From contig JAGWTX010000144.1 of assembly GCA_028875955.1 (NCBI GenBank), positions 1 to 6,445 of the forward strand: DNA of 6,445 bases, read 5' to 3'. The translations under genes were made by a program, and so were the position numbers. Below, one piece after another: positions 1-6,415 of this stretch. Source of the DNA: Bacteroidota bacterium (GTDB taxonomy: Bacteria > Bacteroidota > Bacteroidia > Chitinophagales > Chitinophagaceae). Numbering within the stretch: the stretch's first letter is position 1; the number at the start of each line of letters is the position of its first letter. Under the pieces are notes generated by a model. It was given only the letters and a program-made list of their open reading frames with translations, ran no database searches and was not told where the DNA came from.

Positions 1-146
1 ATGGAAGTTCCTTTTACAACCACAGATGCATTGGCCACAAAAGCCCCCTTATCATCTGTTACCGAACCTTTTATGGTCCGGTTTTGCGCAAAAAGCTGGC
101 TTATGCACAGCAATAGGCAAACAAAGAGCATTGAAATTGATCTCAT
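1..146 (-). CDS. SusC/RagA-like TonB-dependent outer-membrane receptor, N-terminal fragment (cut by left edge)
   Basis: Only the first 48 codons are present, reading leftward from the ATG at 146-144; the gene continues past base 1. Seen: a short N-terminus with one Arg, a hydrophobic core at about residues 5-18 (SMLFVCLLLCISQL), and a likely signal peptidase I site after Ala20 (LFA|QN). The mature start is Gln, as is common in Bacteroidota. Then comes NRTIKGSVTDDKGAFVANAS and VVVKGTS, which matches the opening strand pattern of the carboxypeptidase-regulatory-like domain (GxVxDxxGxxLxGAxVxVKGT). That domain precedes the plug in SusC/RagA receptors. Such receptors import glycans or other large nutrients through the outer membrane using TonB energy, usually with a SusD-like lipoprotein. 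The plug and barrel are not visible, so another secreted protein with the same first domain is possible. Substrate unknown. It is divergent from the two-component operon that begins at 496. Confidence 0.8.
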   Translation of the reverse strand, partial: MRSISMLFVCLLLCISQLFAQNRTIKGSVTDDKGAFVANASVVVKGTS

Positions 147-495
147 AGCGAAATTATTAGTTTGAAAAAAAATAACAGGCGGGTTTACCGGATAAACCCC
201 CACTAAAAAGTTTCAGACAAGAAAAATAGAATGAGCAGGAAGAAAGAGGGTTGAAATAAAACTGAAGCGTGAAAATTTCCAACTAAACCAGTAAAATGAT
301 AGACTAATGAAAAAAGGCTCTAACGATTTCCTAACATCCCAAAAAATACGACTTCAGATAAATGCCGGAGCTGCTACTGATACTGATTTTGAATGTTAGA
401 AAACTCTGTGAAATTATGTGAACGGTAAAAAAAACCGGAAGGGTGTTTCGAACTTTCGGGTCTGCTAAGACTCCTGAAAACCGGTAACACGAATT
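147..495. promoter_or_regulatory. Divergent intergenic region between receptor and sensor kinase genes
   Basis: About 350 bp of A/T-rich non-coding DNA must hold the promoters of the minus-strand receptor gene and the plus-strand kinase operon. I looked for the Bacteroidota promoter pair (-33 TTTG, -7 TAnnTTTG) on both strands. I found only single near matches without a partner at the right spacing: TGATTTTG at 384-391 on plus, and TATTTTTC at 228-221 on minus. No start site is called. The only clear structure is the hairpin at 165-201, annotated separately. I see no convincing small gene, tRNA or repeat array here. Confidence 0.5.
165..201 (-). terminator. Terminator-like hairpin in the leader of the receptor mRNA (possible attenuator)
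   Basis: Read on the minus strand, GGGGGTTTA (201-193) pairs with TAAACCC (187-181) and CC (179-178), leaving one bulged G (180) and a five-base TCCGG loop. This is a nine-pair stem. It is followed directly by TGTTA and then eight T (172-165). A GC-rich stem with a U-rich tail is the form of an intrinsic terminator. It lies only 18 bases upstream of the receptor ATG, in the orientation of that gene, so it would stop transcription just before the coding region. It could be an attenuator, or the end of a short leader or antisense RNA. The bulge and the imperfect first part of the U tract lower confidence. Confidence 0.45.
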
Positions 496-1530
496 ATGCC
501 CGACAATGCTGCTTATATAAAGGACGGAATTTTTAAATGGCTGGGGATCCCCATAACAGGCATCCTGGCCTATCATTTATCCGGATTCGCTGATTCCCCC
601 TTAACTGGAGATAGTTTCCGTTTTATAAACTATATCTATTTTATCCTGATTTCATTTTCGCTCTGGAATGGTAGCTCCTATTTAAATTATCAGCTCAGAA
701 ACCAGATAAACAGGATAAAAAGAATCTATTTACGCATACCGGTAAGGTATCTGGTAACCGTTCTGATCAGTTGGAATCTTTCCTATTTCTTTCTGACCAT
801 CTGGAACTATCTCTTACAGCATCAGCATTACCAGTATCACCAACTGATGATCAGCCAGGTAATCATGACCATCATCAGCATACAGATCAGTAGCATTTAT
901 GAGATAGCCTACCTGAATAAGGAAAGGGAATCAGACCTGGTAAAAGTGGAAAGAAGTGAGAAACTGAAAGTCCAGGCCCAATTGGACGCATTAAAAAGCC
1001 AGATAGACCCGCATTTTATTTTCAACTCCTTAAATACGCTTTCCTACCTGATCAACAGTGACCAGGAAAAAGCCAAACTGTTCAATGACACTTTGGCAAA
1101 AGTATACCGGTACATACTGATCAATAAGGAAAAAGACCTGATTCAGCTGAATGAAGAAATCGAATTTGCGAGCAACTATTTCTACCTGCTGAAAATCCGT
1201 TACCAGACAGGATTGTTCATGACCATTACCATGAATAACCTATTGGTAGCCGATTACTTGATACCACCCCTGTCATTGCAGACACTTATAGAAAACGCGA
1301 TCAAACACAACCATTTTTCAGAAACAAGGGAACTGACCATAACCATCGAAATCTCACCCGAACAGATCCTGGTTTGGAACAACAAACAGCTGAAGAAATT
1401 TGACATACAGTCTTCGCGTATCGGTCTTTCCAACCTGGATGAGCGCTACAAACTGATTATCCAGAAAGGTTTGTTCATTTCACAATCGCCGGAAAGATTT
1501 ACAGTGACCTTACCGATATTAAAAGCATAA
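496..1530 (+). CDS. LytS-type membrane sensor histidine kinase
   Basis: This 344-residue inner-membrane kinase should autophosphorylate on His and pass the phosphate to the LytTR regulator encoded 5 bp downstream. Four hydrophobic segments are visible at about residues 14-31, 43-63, 82-106 and 117-139. A charged, helical linker follows (about 141-168). The His_kinase domain (PF06580 type) carries DPHFIFNSLN with the phospho-acceptor His173. The ATP-binding domain shows PPLSLQTLIENAIKHN (Glu266, Asn267) and a G-box RIGLSNLDERYKL (308-320). The first Gly of the usual GxGxGL box is Arg308. No extracellular or PAS sensor domain is present, so the signal is probably sensed by the membrane bundle; its nature is unknown. 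The start is well supported: an in-frame TGA lies at 475-477 and 496 is the first ATG after it. No Shine-Dalgarno sequence is seen, as is normal for Bacteroidota. Confidence 0.93.
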   Translation: MPDNAAYIKDGIFKWLGIPITGILAYHLSGFADSPLTGDSFRFINYIYFILISFSLWNGSSYLNYQLRNQINRIKRIYLRIPVRYLVTVLISWNLSYFFLTIWNYLLQHQHYQYHQLMISQVIMTIISIQISSIYEIAYLNKERESDLVKVERSEKLKVQAQLDALKSQIDPHFIFNSLNTLSYLINSDQEKAKLFNDTLAKVYRYILINKEKDLIQLNEEIEFASNYFYLLKIRYQTGLFMTITMNNLLVADYLIPPLSLQTLIENAIKHNHFSETRELTITIEISPEQILVWNNKQLKKFDIQSSRIGLSNLDERYKLIIQKGLFISQSPERFTVTLPILKA

Positions 1531-1535
1531 TCGCC

Positions 1536-2294
1536 ATGATCAGAGCCATCATCATTGAAGACGAAAAAACCGCATCCGACAACCTGATACATCATATTCA
1601 GCAGTCAAAAGAGCCCGTTACCATACTGGCCTGCCTGGAGTCGATAGAGGATTCCGTTCAATGGTTGAGCACCCATCCGGAACCTGACCTGGTCTTTATG
1701 GACATACACCTCAGAGATGGCATTTCCTTTAACATATTTGAGAAAGTTTCGGTTTCGTCGCCCATCATCTTTATAACCGCCTATGACAATTTCCTGATCC
1801 GGGCCTTTGAACAGAACAGTATCGATTACCTGTTAAAACCCATTCATGACCAGGACCTGATCAACGCCATTCGTAAATACAAAAACCTGAAGAACCATTT
1901 CCTGCATAACCATGAAGGACTGTTGGCCTATCTGGCTGAGAAAGATTCCAGCCGCAAATCCAGGATCGTAGTCAAAAAAGGGATTGAATACCAAAGCATC
2001 CTTCTGGAAGAAGTGGCTTTTTTCTATACTGAGCAGAAGATCAGCTTCTTGATTACGGGTGACGGAAAGAAATACATGGTTGACAAGAACCTGAAAGAGC
2101 TTGAGGAGGAGCTGGATAAAAAATCATTTTTCAGGGCAAACCGGAAATACATCATCAACATCCACTTTATCAAATCCTATAAGTCCTATGACAAGATCAA
2201 AATCCAGGTAGACATGACCATACCGGTGAGTGAAGAGATCATCATCAGCCAGGAAACCGCGATAGATTTCAGAAAATGGATGGCTGCATTATAA
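1536..2294 (+). CDS. LytTR-family response regulator
   Basis: This 252-residue cytoplasmic DNA-binding regulator is the probable partner of the kinase just upstream (stop at 1528-1530, 5-bp gap, so very likely co-transcribed). The receiver domain (about 1-118) has the acidic pair Glu8/Asp9, the phospho-acceptor Asp56 in DLVFMDIHLRDG, Thr81 in FITAYD and Lys101 in YLLKPI, so the whole active site is present. The C-terminal LytTR domain (about 142-250) has the hallmark FFRANRKYIINIHFI at 198-212. LytTR proteins bind DNA through a beta-rich fold, usually at paired direct repeats, and often regulate nearby transport or surface genes. The target here is unknown; the divergent receptor gene is a candidate by position only. 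No intrinsic terminator follows on this strand. Confidence 0.95.
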   Translation: MIRAIIIEDEKTASDNLIHHIQQSKEPVTILACLESIEDSVQWLSTHPEPDLVFMDIHLRDGISFNIFEKVSVSSPIIFITAYDNFLIRAFEQNSIDYLLKPIHDQDLINAIRKYKNLKNHFLHNHEGLLAYLAEKDSSRKSRIVVKKGIEYQSILLEEVAFFYTEQKISFLITGDGKKYMVDKNLKELEEELDKKSFFRANRKYIINIHFIKSYKSYDKIKIQVDMTIPVSEEIIISQETAIDFRKWMAAL

Positions 2295-2383
2295 ATCTTA
2301 GGAAACAATTGCAGGCCTTACCCGCTTCTGACAATCCCCTCATCAGGTTGATAATGTGGGGAAATTATTCAAACTATCATTGG

Positions 2384-2406
2384 AAAAAAATTGTCGTGAC
2401 GACAAT
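2384..2406 (-). terminator. Intrinsic terminator of the PfkB-family kinase gene
   Basis: On the minus strand, ATTGTCG (2406-2400) and CGACAAT (2396-2390) form a perfect seven-pair stem around a three-base loop, followed by a run of T down to 2384. It begins seven bases after the stop codon of the minus-strand kinase gene. The plus strand has no T run after the hairpin (ATCCTG), so it should act in the minus direction only. Confidence 0.8.
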
Positions 2407-2412
2407 ATCCTG

Positions 2413-3306
2413 TTAAGGCTGAACAACGGATACGTCAATTCCGGCTTTCATCCGGTTATATACTTGCTCTGGTGATCCGGTAAAAGGGCCCGAGGATTGT
2501 ATTTTCAGGGTAGCCATGGCAGCCCCGAAATTACCCGCCTTCGTGATAGAAGCTCCCTGCCGGCGTTGGGATAGATATCCCGCCATATAAGTATCGCCGC
2601 AGCCCGTTGCATCAACGACTTTTTCGGGCAAATAGGCAGGTACGGGATAAAACTCACCACCCTGGTAGATCACAGAACCTTTACTGCCGAGTGTAATGAT
2701 CACTTCGTTCACCCCCCAATCTGAAAGCAGCCGGGCACCTGCGTATACGTCTTGCTGACCTGTTAGCTTTTCCATTTCTGTTTCATTTGCTTTCAGGTAG
2801 TGTATATGCGGAAGGATTTCCTGCTTTTTTTCCCAATCCACCGGGAACACTTTGTGATCATGTACGGAACGCAAATATCCCTGCACATCCAGGGAGAGTT
2901 TACCCTTGGTTGCCAGATACAAAATAACCGATTCCGGAATGTCTTCTGCCAATAAAGGTCCCAGATGAAATATTTCTGCATTAATCTCCCGAAACTGTTC
3001 AGGGCTAAAAGGGTTGGCAGTCTGCAATACATTCTGAATCCGATGATCCTGGTTTTCCGGGTAGATATTTTCAAAATACACGGTGTGTGGGCAGGTATAT
3101 GCCAAAACAGCAATGCCTTTCATTTGCAAGTCCTTTACAAATTGCATTTCACCCTCTGCCAGACAGGTGATTAACTGGTAATTGAGATTCATTTTCCGGA
3201 TAGCATTCGAAAAATAAAAGGAAGTGCCTCCCGGCATAAAAACTTCCAACCGGGGCGTAACCACCTTATCCAGTGTTATGTGTCCGATACAGCAAATATC
3301 CAGCAT
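2413..3306 (-). CDS. PfkB-family carbohydrate kinase, substrate unknown
   Basis: This 297-residue soluble protein has the usual length of the ribokinase/PfkB family, which phosphorylates sugars, nucleosides or polyols with ATP. Seen: an N-terminal strand CCIGHITLDKV, the substrate-site MPGGTSF (Gly26-Gly27), the LKANETE segment with the N-x-x-E motif (Asn174, Glu177) for Mg/phosphate, and the family signature DATGCGDTYMAGY (232-244). In that signature Gly235-Cys236-Gly237 forms the anion hole and Asp238 is the catalytic base. Cys236 stands where Ala is most common. LSLDVQGYLR (137-146) is also typical of one PfkB subgroup that includes inositol-kinase-like proteins, but this is not enough to name the substrate. 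It is transcribed alone, convergent with the LytS/LytTR operon and divergent from the large sensor kinase. No catabolic partner gene lies beside it. The ATG at 3306 places the first beta strand right at the N-terminus, as expected. Confidence 0.92.
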   Translation of the reverse strand: MLDICCIGHITLDKVVTPRLEVFMPGGTSFYFSNAIRKMNLNYQLITCLAEGEMQFVKDLQMKGIAVLAYTCPHTVYFENIYPENQDHRIQNVLQTANPFSPEQFREINAEIFHLGPLLAEDIPESVILYLATKGKLSLDVQGYLRSVHDHKVFPVDWEKKQEILPHIHYLKANETEMEKLTGQQDVYAGARLLSDWGVNEVIITLGSKGSVIYQGGEFYPVPAYLPEKVVDATGCGDTYMAGYLSQRRQGASITKAGNFGAAMATLKIQSSGPFTGSPEQVYNRMKAGIDVSVVQP

Positions 3307-3310
3307 GATT

Positions 3311-3471
3311 GAAATCAGGGTTCAAAAGGTAATAAAACGTCGAATTGCTAATGTAGCCATAAGCACCTGAAAGCCAAAATCTCTGTTCAAGGCCGGATCC
3401 GTGTTTCCACATCGAATTGTTTTAAAAGCATGATTTTGGTCATAGTAACACTCCAATAAGTTGGAAATCAG
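3311..3471. repeat. 8-bp direct repeats GAAATCAG flanking a 145-bp segment
   Basis: GAAATCAG occurs at 3311-3318 and again at 3464-3471 in the same orientation. Between them lie 145 bp that belong to neither neighbouring gene. The arrangement resembles a target-site duplication around a small insertion, but the ends of the segment show no terminal inverted repeats, and an 8-bp match in this distance can occur by chance. Confidence 0.25.
3435..3464 (+). promoter_or_regulatory. Candidate Bacteroidota promoter for the large sensor kinase
   Basis: TTTG at 3435-3438 is followed, after 18 bases, by TAAGTTGG at 3457-3464, which matches the -7 consensus TAnnTTTG at all but one position. The spacing is close to that of the Bacteroides primary sigma factor promoters. 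Transcription would start near 3470, giving a leader of about 40 bases to the ATG at 3509 and excluding the upstream in-frame TTG at 3461 as the start. This is a visual match only. Confidence 0.35.
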
Positions 3472-3508
3472 ACAAATACTATGTAAATTCCTACTGCAAG
3501 CATTCTTT

Positions 3509-6328
3509 ATGAAGCGAACTTTCCTAAAATCATATGTATCCTCCATCAAAACCGGAAAGAAAAACGCCAAAAAGGGGTTGTTTCAACCTGCCATCCCATC
3601 AACTTTAGATTCAAATTTTCTGATTGAAAACATAAAGGATGCTGTAATTACCCTTGATCCGGATCATTGTATCCAAAGCTGGAACCCGGGTGCTTCTGAA
3701 ATATATGGATGGTCTGAAGAGGAAACCATCGGTCAAAAGCCCAATGAATTACTCAAAACCAATTATGGCAGCTTTTCTGCAGAAGACATTCTAGGCTTTT
3801 TACAGACAAGGGGATACTTCCGGGGAGAAGTTATTGAACAACACAAATCAGGGGAAAAGATTCATGTATTCATGAGCGCCTCTGCCCTTTATGATGAAGC
3901 GGGGGGATATATTGGCATCATTACCATCAATAAGAATATTTCAGAAAGAAAAAAAGCAGAACAGAAGATTCTTCAGTTGAACAAACAATTGACAGAAAAA
4001 GTTAATCTTCAAACCACAGAGCTTAGCCATATATTTGACAGAATCACAGATGGGTTTATTGCCTTGAATAACCAATGGTGTTTTACCTATGTAAACCATA
4101 AAGCGGCAGAGATCTTTGAAAGATATACGGATGAATTGATAGGAAAATGTATCTGGGATGTTTTTCCGGATATACGGGAGGGTCCCATTTATAAAAATTA
4201 CCAGGAAGCTTTTGACAAACAGGAATACCGCCATGTTGAATTTTATTATGCACCCTTTCGACGCTGGATTGAAATCCATATCTATCCATCTTCTGATGGC
4301 ATATCCGCATATTTCAGAGATATTACCGAAAAAAAGAAAGTCAGTGATAAACTGAACAAAACCACCCGACTATATCAGTTTATCAGCCAGATAAACCAGA
4401 TGATCCTGCGGTCAACTGAATTAACCTCGCTTTTCCGCGAAGCCTGTTCCATCGCCATAGAAACCGGTAAATACAGAATGGCCTGGATCGGTTTGATTAA
4501 TGAAACAGGTAATGAGCTCAGGCCGGTGATGTTTGACGGTCTGGACACCGACTATGTGCACGTGATAAAGATAGTTACCGATCAACAGGCGCCTGAGGGC
4601 AATGGCCCGGCAGGCAGATGTATACGCGAAAGGAAAGCCGTCTTCAGCAATGACATCAGGAATGATGTATCCATGTTACCCTGGAAAGAAGCTGCTTTGG
4701 CAAGAAACTATCTGTCGGTTATTTCCCTACCAGTCAGCAGGAATGGCCGCATCATAGGGGCTTTTTCATTATATGCAGATATGATCAATCATTTTGACGA
4801 GGAAGAGATTTCTTTATTAGGCAAAGTGGTGGATGACATCAATTTTGGCATTGAAAACATAGAAAGAGAGGAAGAAAGGAAAAAAACGGAATTGTCCATA
4901 ATAAAATATTATGAACAGTTAAAGCTTTCGCAGGAAATCGCCGGTATCGGTTATTGGGAACAGGACCTGAACGGTCAAAATCATTTCTGGTCAGAAGAAA
5001 TGTATCATTTGCTTGACCAGAAAAAAAACGATCACTCCCCTAATCTGAAAGATATAACCGACCGGATTCACCCGGATGATCGGGAATTTTTTATGAGGGA
5101 ATTGGAAAACAGTGTGCAGCATAAATACCTATTAAATACCGAATTCCGCTATATCACAAAAAACAATTCGATTCAATTCTTTGCAATCAATGCCAATATA
5201 GTATACTCGATCAACGGAGAACCGGTTTGTCTGAAAGGCACCCTGCAGGATATTACAAAACTTAAGAAAGTACAACAGGATATCCTCAATGAAAAAATAT
5301 TATCAGATTCCGTCATCAATGGATTACCCGGCATTTTTGTGCTGACTACAACTGAGGGAAAATTTTTGCGCTGGAACCGGAACCTGGAAACCGTGAGCGG
5401 TTACTCGGAGAAAGAGATCGGGGATATGCAGATTTTTGATTTTTTTGAAGAAAAGGAAAGACTATTATTAATGAACAGGTTTGCCCTGGCCTTTGAAAAT
5501 TCGGAAGAAAATATACAGACCAACCTCTTACTAAAATCAAAGGAGACCATCCCCTATTATTTTACCGTCATTACTATTTTTTATGAGAACAGGGAATGCC
5601 TGATGGGAATCGGGATTGATTTCTCAGAAAGACAAAAAAACCTGGAGGAATTAGAATACACGTCAAATCAAATGCAGGAATTGAGTGCACACCTGATAAC
5701 CATAAGGGAGGAGGAAAGAAAAAGGATTGGAAGAGAATTGCATGATGAATTGGGTCAGCAACTGACTGCCATGAAAATGGATATAGCCTGGATGAATAAA
5801 AAAATACCCGATGATCTTGTACCAATCAAGACCAAGATGAAATATGTATTGCAATTGCTGGAGGGAAGTAATGCATCCATCAGAAGGATCCTTACCGAAT
5901 TAAGACCTTCGATTCTGGATGAATATGGGCTATTAGAAGCTCTAAATTGGTATGCAGCACAATACCTGACAAATACGGGTGTACCTGTTAAAATTGTTTG
6001 CCCGCAGCAGGAAATAAAAGTGGCTGAAACGATTGCCACAAGCCTTTTCAGGATATTTCAGGAATCACTCACAAACATTTCACGCTACGCCAAAGCCACA
6101 GAAGTTTTTGCGCATCTGACATTTACAGATGAAGAAATCCAGCTTAGCATCGTTGACAATGGATTAGGGTTTGATCCACAGAAAGAACAACCCAAAACCC
6201 GAAAAACGTTTGGCATTTTAGGTATGAAAGAAAGGATCCGGGCATTAAAAGGGGATTTTGTTTTGCAATCGAGTCCCGGCAATGGTACCAGCATAAAAGT
6301 CAGTATTCCCTTATTATGCAATTTATAA
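3509..6328 (+). CDS. Soluble multi-PAS/GAF sensor histidine kinase (NarX/DesK class)
   Basis: This protein has about 939 residues (numbered from the ATG at 3509). Domains in order: PAS1 at about 37-152 (SWNPGASEIYGWSEEE), a helical linker 144-174, PAS2 at 170-276, GAF at 300-450 (RMAWIGLI through GRIIGAFSLYAD), PAS3 at 471-587 (PAS_3-like, HPDD) and PAS4 at 596-711. A coiled-coil linker then leads to HisKA_3 at about 728-796, with IGRELHDELGQQL and phospho-acceptor His745. The C-terminal ATPase has the N-box FRIFQESLTNISRYAKA (Glu852, Asn856), DNGLGFD (Asp883) and FGILGMKER. All catalytic elements are present. There is no transmembrane segment, so it should be cytoplasmic and sense an internal or diffusible signal. 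I see no LOV cysteine motif or bilin cysteine in the PAS/GAF domains. An in-frame TTG at 3461 would add 16 residues, but ATG 3509 is preferred because the candidate promoter overlaps the TTG. A NarL-type regulator begins 87 bp downstream and is its likely partner. Confidence 0.93.
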   Translation: MKRTFLKSYVSSIKTGKKNAKKGLFQPAIPSTLDSNFLIENIKDAVITLDPDHCIQSWNPGASEIYGWSEEETIGQKPNELLKTNYGSFSAEDILGFLQTRGYFRGEVIEQHKSGEKIHVFMSASALYDEAGGYIGIITINKNISERKKAEQKILQLNKQLTEKVNLQTTELSHIFDRITDGFIALNNQWCFTYVNHKAAEIFERYTDELIGKCIWDVFPDIREGPIYKNYQEAFDKQEYRHVEFYYAPFRRWIEIHIYPSSDGISAYFRDITEKKKVSDKLNKTTRLYQFISQINQMILRSTELTSLFREACSIAIETGKYRMAWIGLINETGNELRPVMFDGLDTDYVHVIKIVTDQQAPEGNGPAGRCIRERKAVFSNDIRNDVSMLPWKEAALARNYLSVISLPVSRNGRIIGAFSLYADMINHFDEEEISLLGKVVDDINFGIENIEREEERKKTELSIIKYYEQLKLSQEIAGIGYWEQDLNGQNHFWSEEMYHLLDQKKNDHSPNLKDITDRIHPDDREFFMRELENSVQHKYLLNTEFRYITKNNSIQFFAINANIVYSINGEPVCLKGTLQDITKLKKVQQDILNEKILSDSVINGLPGIFVLTTTEGKFLRWNRNLETVSGYSEKEIGDMQIFDFFEEKERLLLMNRFALAFENSEENIQTNLLLKSKETIPYYFTVITIFYENRECLMGIGIDFSERQKNLEELEYTSNQMQELSAHLITIREEERKRIGRELHDELGQQLTAMKMDIAWMNKKIPDDLVPIKTKMKYVLQLLEGSNASIRRILTELRPSILDEYGLLEALNWYAAQYLTNTGVPVKIVCPQQEIKVAETIATSLFRIFQESLTNISRYAKATEVFAHLTFTDEEIQLSIVDNGLGFDPQKEQPKTRKTFGILGMKERIRALKGDFVLQSSPGNGTSIKVSIPLLCNL

Positions 6329-6415
6329 AAAACAGGTTTGATGTATCCGCTTCCCATGAAACAGTGCCTAAAGAATAATTTCGACACTTTTTATTGTAAA
6401 ATAAATAATTAGAAA

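Larger units (their letters stand above)
3307..3508. promoter_or_regulatory. Divergent intergenic region between PfkB-family kinase and large sensor kinase
   Basis: These 202 bp should hold the promoters of both divergent genes. On the plus strand a candidate promoter is seen at 3435-3464. On the minus strand only a loose -7-like TACCTTTTG (3330-3322) stands about 16 bases before the kinase ATG, with no clear -33 partner. The segment also carries an 8-bp direct repeat (3311-3318 and 3464-3471). It has one long stop-free minus frame, from inside the large kinase gene down to a TGA at 3324-3322; it is not called as a gene because it overlaps the better-supported kinase start and has no recognised domain. 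Confidence 0.5.

Noticed and set aside
384..391. TGATTTTG as a -7 promoter element for the LytS/LytTR operon
   Set aside because: One mismatch in the essential TA, and no TTTG/TTG about 20 bases upstream.
147..495. LytTR-type direct-repeat binding sites in the divergent intergenic region
   Set aside because: Short repeats such as TTTCG near 446-458 are seen, but none forms two similar 9-bp boxes with the usual spacing.
331..576. Minus-strand open frame of 81 codons across the kinase start
   Set aside because: It overlaps the well-supported start of the LytS-type kinase, has no recognisable domain and no promoter.
2336..2361. Plus-strand hairpin CCCC...GGGG after the response regulator
   Set aside because: The stem has two mismatches and is followed by AAATTATTC, not a T run, so it is not a convincing terminator.
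3322..3570. Minus-strand open frame of 82 codons as a real gene
   Set aside because: Its first third lies antisense to the kinase N-terminus and no known family is recognised; it is kept only as part of the finding on the 3311-3471 segment.
6376..6383. TAATTTCG as a -7 element for the NarL-type regulator gene
   Set aside because: The nearest TTTG is at 6337-6340, 35 bases away, too far for a promoter pair.
3941..6387. Several minus-strand and out-of-frame open frames inside the large sensor kinase gene
   Set aside because: They lie opposite a continuous, domain-rich coding frame and show no domains of their own.
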